Positions 22,101 through 23,613 of a stretch of DNA of 23,613 nucleotides are shown here, one piece after another. Each line of letters begins with the position of its first letter. The stretch's first letter is position 1. This DNA is from a virus. The stretch spans positions 1 through 23,613 of IMG/VR virus record IMGVR_UViG_3300048925_000024. One strand, given 5' to 3'. The notes under the pieces were generated by a model that was not told where the DNA came from, did not search any database, and saw nothing but the letters and a program-made list of their open reading frames with translations. The position numbers and the translations under genes are program-made.

Positions 22101-22453
22101 CTGGCCTCCTCGATAATGATTTGCCCGGTTTCTCCCCATATTTTGGTAACCCGTCCGTCCCAGACATGGCTATCCTCGTCAAACACTGCATCCAGCAAAG
22201 CTTTTTCCAGGTTGTCTTTGTCAGGCTTTTGTTGATGAGGCTGGCCGACATGCTGAGCTCGCTTTTTCTTGCTCCAGCTCTTTGGCATGGGGATAACGAA
22301 CGTGACGTGATAACCGGACTCGGGCAGACGGATGCCCAGCAACCGGACCTGCTCTTTGTATGCCCAGTACGCTGCTGTCGCCGGCCGTTTGTGCCAGCGG
22401 TCCCGCTGAGTCATTCGAGGTTTGCCAATTGGTGTAATTTCGTAGATTTTCAT
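22097..22453 (-). CDS. rusA: Holliday junction resolvase RusA
   Basis: A 118-residue structure-specific endonuclease that cuts Holliday junctions; in lambdoid phages it helps process recombination intermediates. The signature KPDKDNLEKALLDAV is present: Asp78, Asp80 and Asp99 correspond to the three catalytic Asp of E. coli RusA, and Lys84 to its catalytic Lys, with the same spacing. The N-terminal ITPIGKPRMTQRDRW segment is also typical. It overlaps the upstream YbcO-like gene and the downstream ylcG by four bases each, forming a tightly coupled operon. Confidence 0.95.
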   Translation of the reverse strand: MKIYEITPIGKPRMTQRDRWHKRPATAAYWAYKEQVRLLGIRLPESGYHVTFVIPMPKSWSKKKRAQHVGQPHQQKPDKDNLEKALLDAVFDEDSHVWDGRVTKIWGETGQIIIEEAR

Positions 22454-22731
22454 GATGGCGCCACCAGCCCACGGCGGACGACTTCGATCACTGTAAGCAC
22501 TATTGCGCGGTCCATTAGCTGTCGGCGTTCATCACGGGTAAGATCTTTGCCGTTATCAATGCTGTTATGGCAACAAACGCAGAGTGCAGCTGTCGCGCAG
22601 TCGTCCGTTTTCAACCCCATACCTTTCCCTTCGTTTCTGTGGGCAACTTGAGTTCCCCACGCCCCACACAGAACACACCGTTCAATCTGCCCTACGGCGG
22701 CAAGCCATTTTTTGCTGCGATAAATAGCCAT
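22450..22731 (-). CDS. YbcO-like HNH-fold nuclease candidate
   Basis: A 93-residue protein starting at the ATG at 22731, preceded by GGGGGTGAG; the long open frame upstream overlaps another gene and is rejected. It has C19-x2-C22 (CVLCG), Ala30-His31 in the TQVAHRNEGKGMGLK segment, and a Cys-rich C51-V-C53-C54-H55 motif followed by NSIDNGKDL. This layout (zinc Cys pairs around an A-H and a C-x-x-C-H-x-x-x-D) fits the YbcO/DUF1364 HNH-type nuclease group, and the place directly before rusA is that of ybcO in DLP12. Substrate unknown; a role in recombination is inferred. Confidence 0.8.
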   Translation of the reverse strand: MAIYRSKKWLAAVGQIERCVLCGAWGTQVAHRNEGKGMGLKTDDCATAALCVCCHNSIDNGKDLTRDERRQLMDRAIVLTVIEVVRRGLVAPS

Positions 22732-22733
22732 AC

Positions 22734-22940
22734 TCACCCCCAAACCTTTTGTCGGAATGTTCGGGGTGTGCGTTCCTGTCGGCGCATCTCTGGTAGCCTG
22801 ACGCTGACGGTCCAGGTGAGATAATCGGAGTTCAGGCTGCGCTCTACCATTACGCCGCGGCGCTGGTATTCCGCCATGAGCTCTTCGGCCTGCTGGGTTG
22901 TGCAATCGGTATGATGGAACCAGCTATGCTTCATCCCCAT
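22734..22940 (-). CDS. Small hypothetical protein, 68 residues
   Basis: Not recognised. The start taken is the ATG at 22940, which shares a base with the TGA of the DUF1367 gene (TGATG); a second ATG two codons later is possible. The protein is MGMKHSWFHHTDCTTQQAEE followed by LMAEYQRRGVMVERSLNSDYLTWTVSVRLPE and a basic tail. The helix-strand pattern suggests a small soluble protein. It ends two bases before the YbcO-like start, so it is clearly embedded in the operon. Confidence 0.75.
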   Translation of the reverse strand: MGMKHSWFHHTDCTTQQAEELMAEYQRRGVMVERSLNSDYLTWTVSVRLPEMRRQERTPRTFRQKVWG

Positions 22941-23542
22941 CACCCCGCGAAGCTCATAAGCTGAGCAGCGGCGTTCTCCGCCTCGCGCTGGTCCCTGAAC
23001 GCTTTTGACAATATCCAACGCCAGAGGACATCGAGCGCAGCTTTATAGAGCTGCTGGAACTCGGCCTCGTCCATGTTGGCGAATGAGATGCTGCGAGGAT
23101 GCTTTTTAAGTGTTCCGTCAGGTAGCTGAATGGCATCAAAGTGCCCTGCCTCGACGATCACCCAGGAGCGGTAAGCATCAAAGGATTTGCACAGGCTAAT
23201 GCCATTCGTGACGCGCCGGTAAGCAACCTGTTCCAGATACTGCTCAGCAGCATCGATCAGCGCCCCTTCATTCCCACCATAAGAAGCGAGGAACTTGGCG
23301 TAGCCGGTGATCAGCTTCCGCTCGTTACTCGAGATAGCCCCGCCGGTTGGTTCCCAGTATTCAAAGCCAAGATTGAGAAGCGCGAAAAAGCGCCGGTGGA
23401 ATGCCAGATTCCGTACCCGCCTGAACTCGGCGACAAGAACATCGCCGAGCCGGGTTTTGGATTGCAGGATATCGCTGGTCTCGGGCGTAGCCGGGATCAG
23501 TATTCCTGAATGGTGTTTGATAAGTTGTAATTCTAGCGCCAT
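22940..23542 (-). CDS. DUF1367 family phage protein
   Basis: A 200-residue protein of the DUF1367 family, common just before the rusA-Q region of enterobacterial lambdoid prophages; its exact function is unknown to me. The sequence has the family start ELQLIKHHSGILIPATPETSDILQSK, the strongly conserved VRNLAFHRRFFALLNLGFEYWEPTGG, and the central KSFDAYRSWVIVEAGHFD and HPRSISFANMDEAEFQQLYKAALDVLWRWIL. The position among recombination genes suggests a DNA-metabolism role (inferred). The ATG at 23542 follows GGAGAGAACC. The 71 bases to its right contain no gene I can support. Confidence 0.9.
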   Translation of the reverse strand: MALELQLIKHHSGILIPATPETSDILQSKTRLGDVLVAEFRRVRNLAFHRRFFALLNLGFEYWEPTGGAISSNERKLITGYAKFLASYGGNEGALIDAAEQYLEQVAYRRVTNGISLCKSFDAYRSWVIVEAGHFDAIQLPDGTLKKHPRSISFANMDEAEFQQLYKAALDVLWRWILSKAFRDQREAENAAAQLMSFAG

Positions 23543-23613
23543 GGTTCTCTCCGTGGCGCATCAGGTATAGGGTGTTCAGGCCTATGAAAGAATAATATCA
23601 GACGGTGGTGTAA

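Noticed and set aside
22732-22905. N-terminal extension of the YbcO-like gene
   Set aside because: It overlaps the 68-residue ORF in another frame and has no ribosome binding site; GGGGGTGAG directly precedes the inner ATG.
1-23613. CRISPR array, tRNA, integrase or attachment site
   Set aside because: No regularly spaced direct repeats, cloverleaf-like segments or recombinase signatures were found on either strand.

Overview
The window is the late half of a lambdoid siphovirus, either a prophage or a phage genome, from a member of the Enterobacterales. Every gene I can support lies on the minus strand, so transcription runs from right to left. No bacterial housekeeping gene, integrase, attachment site, tRNA or CRISPR array is visible. 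The host group is inferred from the gene set: a DUF1367 protein, a YbcO-like HNH protein, RusA, YlcG and a zinc-finger Q protein occur in nearly this order in E. coli cryptic prophage DLP12. The tail genes follow the order of phage lambda (chaperones, H, M, L, K, I, J).

Layout from right to left: (1) end of the delayed-early (nin-like) region, 21184-23542, with DUF1367, a small unknown ORF, a YbcO-like protein, RusA, YlcG and antiterminator Q. (2) A regulatory block at 21055-21164 with a candidate late promoter pR', a long inverted repeat around its -35 box, and a terminator-like element (tR'). (3) An accessory slot, 19794-20980, with an AT-rich gene carrying a HEPN-type R-x4-H motif, a candidate small structured RNA and a 36-codon ORF. 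(4) Lysis: two small membrane proteins (holins), a GH19 endolysin and an overlapping Rz/Rz1 spanin pair. (5) Two small ORFs. (6) Packaging and head: TerS, TerL, DUF4055 portal, MuF-type head protein, scaffold-like protein and major capsid protein. (7) Connectors and tail: head-tail joining proteins, tail terminator, tail tube, tail assembly chaperones, tape measure, a small membrane-protein gene, then M, L, K, I and the N-terminal 429 codons of J, which runs off the left edge.

Expected control: Q made at the end of the early transcript would modify RNA polymerase at pR', so that it reads through tR' and the many intrinsic terminators that punctuate the late operon. I find seven clear terminators plus two weaker ones, all oriented for the minus strand.

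Most notable observations: (a) the major capsid gene appears to use a -1 programmed frameshift, with a G-run followed 4 nt later by a perfect 11-bp stem-loop, to add a 95-residue bacterial Ig-like domain that has no start codon of its own; (b) the tail chaperone gene has a second, classical -1 frameshift site; (c) the AT-rich gene just after tR' is a candidate HEPN-type ribonuclease or defence gene; (d) a promoter-to-terminator unit of about 140 nt looks like a prophage small RNA; (e) a 14-bp inverted repeat brackets the -35 box of pR' and may be the Q binding element; (f) a single-pass membrane protein gene with its own terminator sits between the tape measure and M genes.
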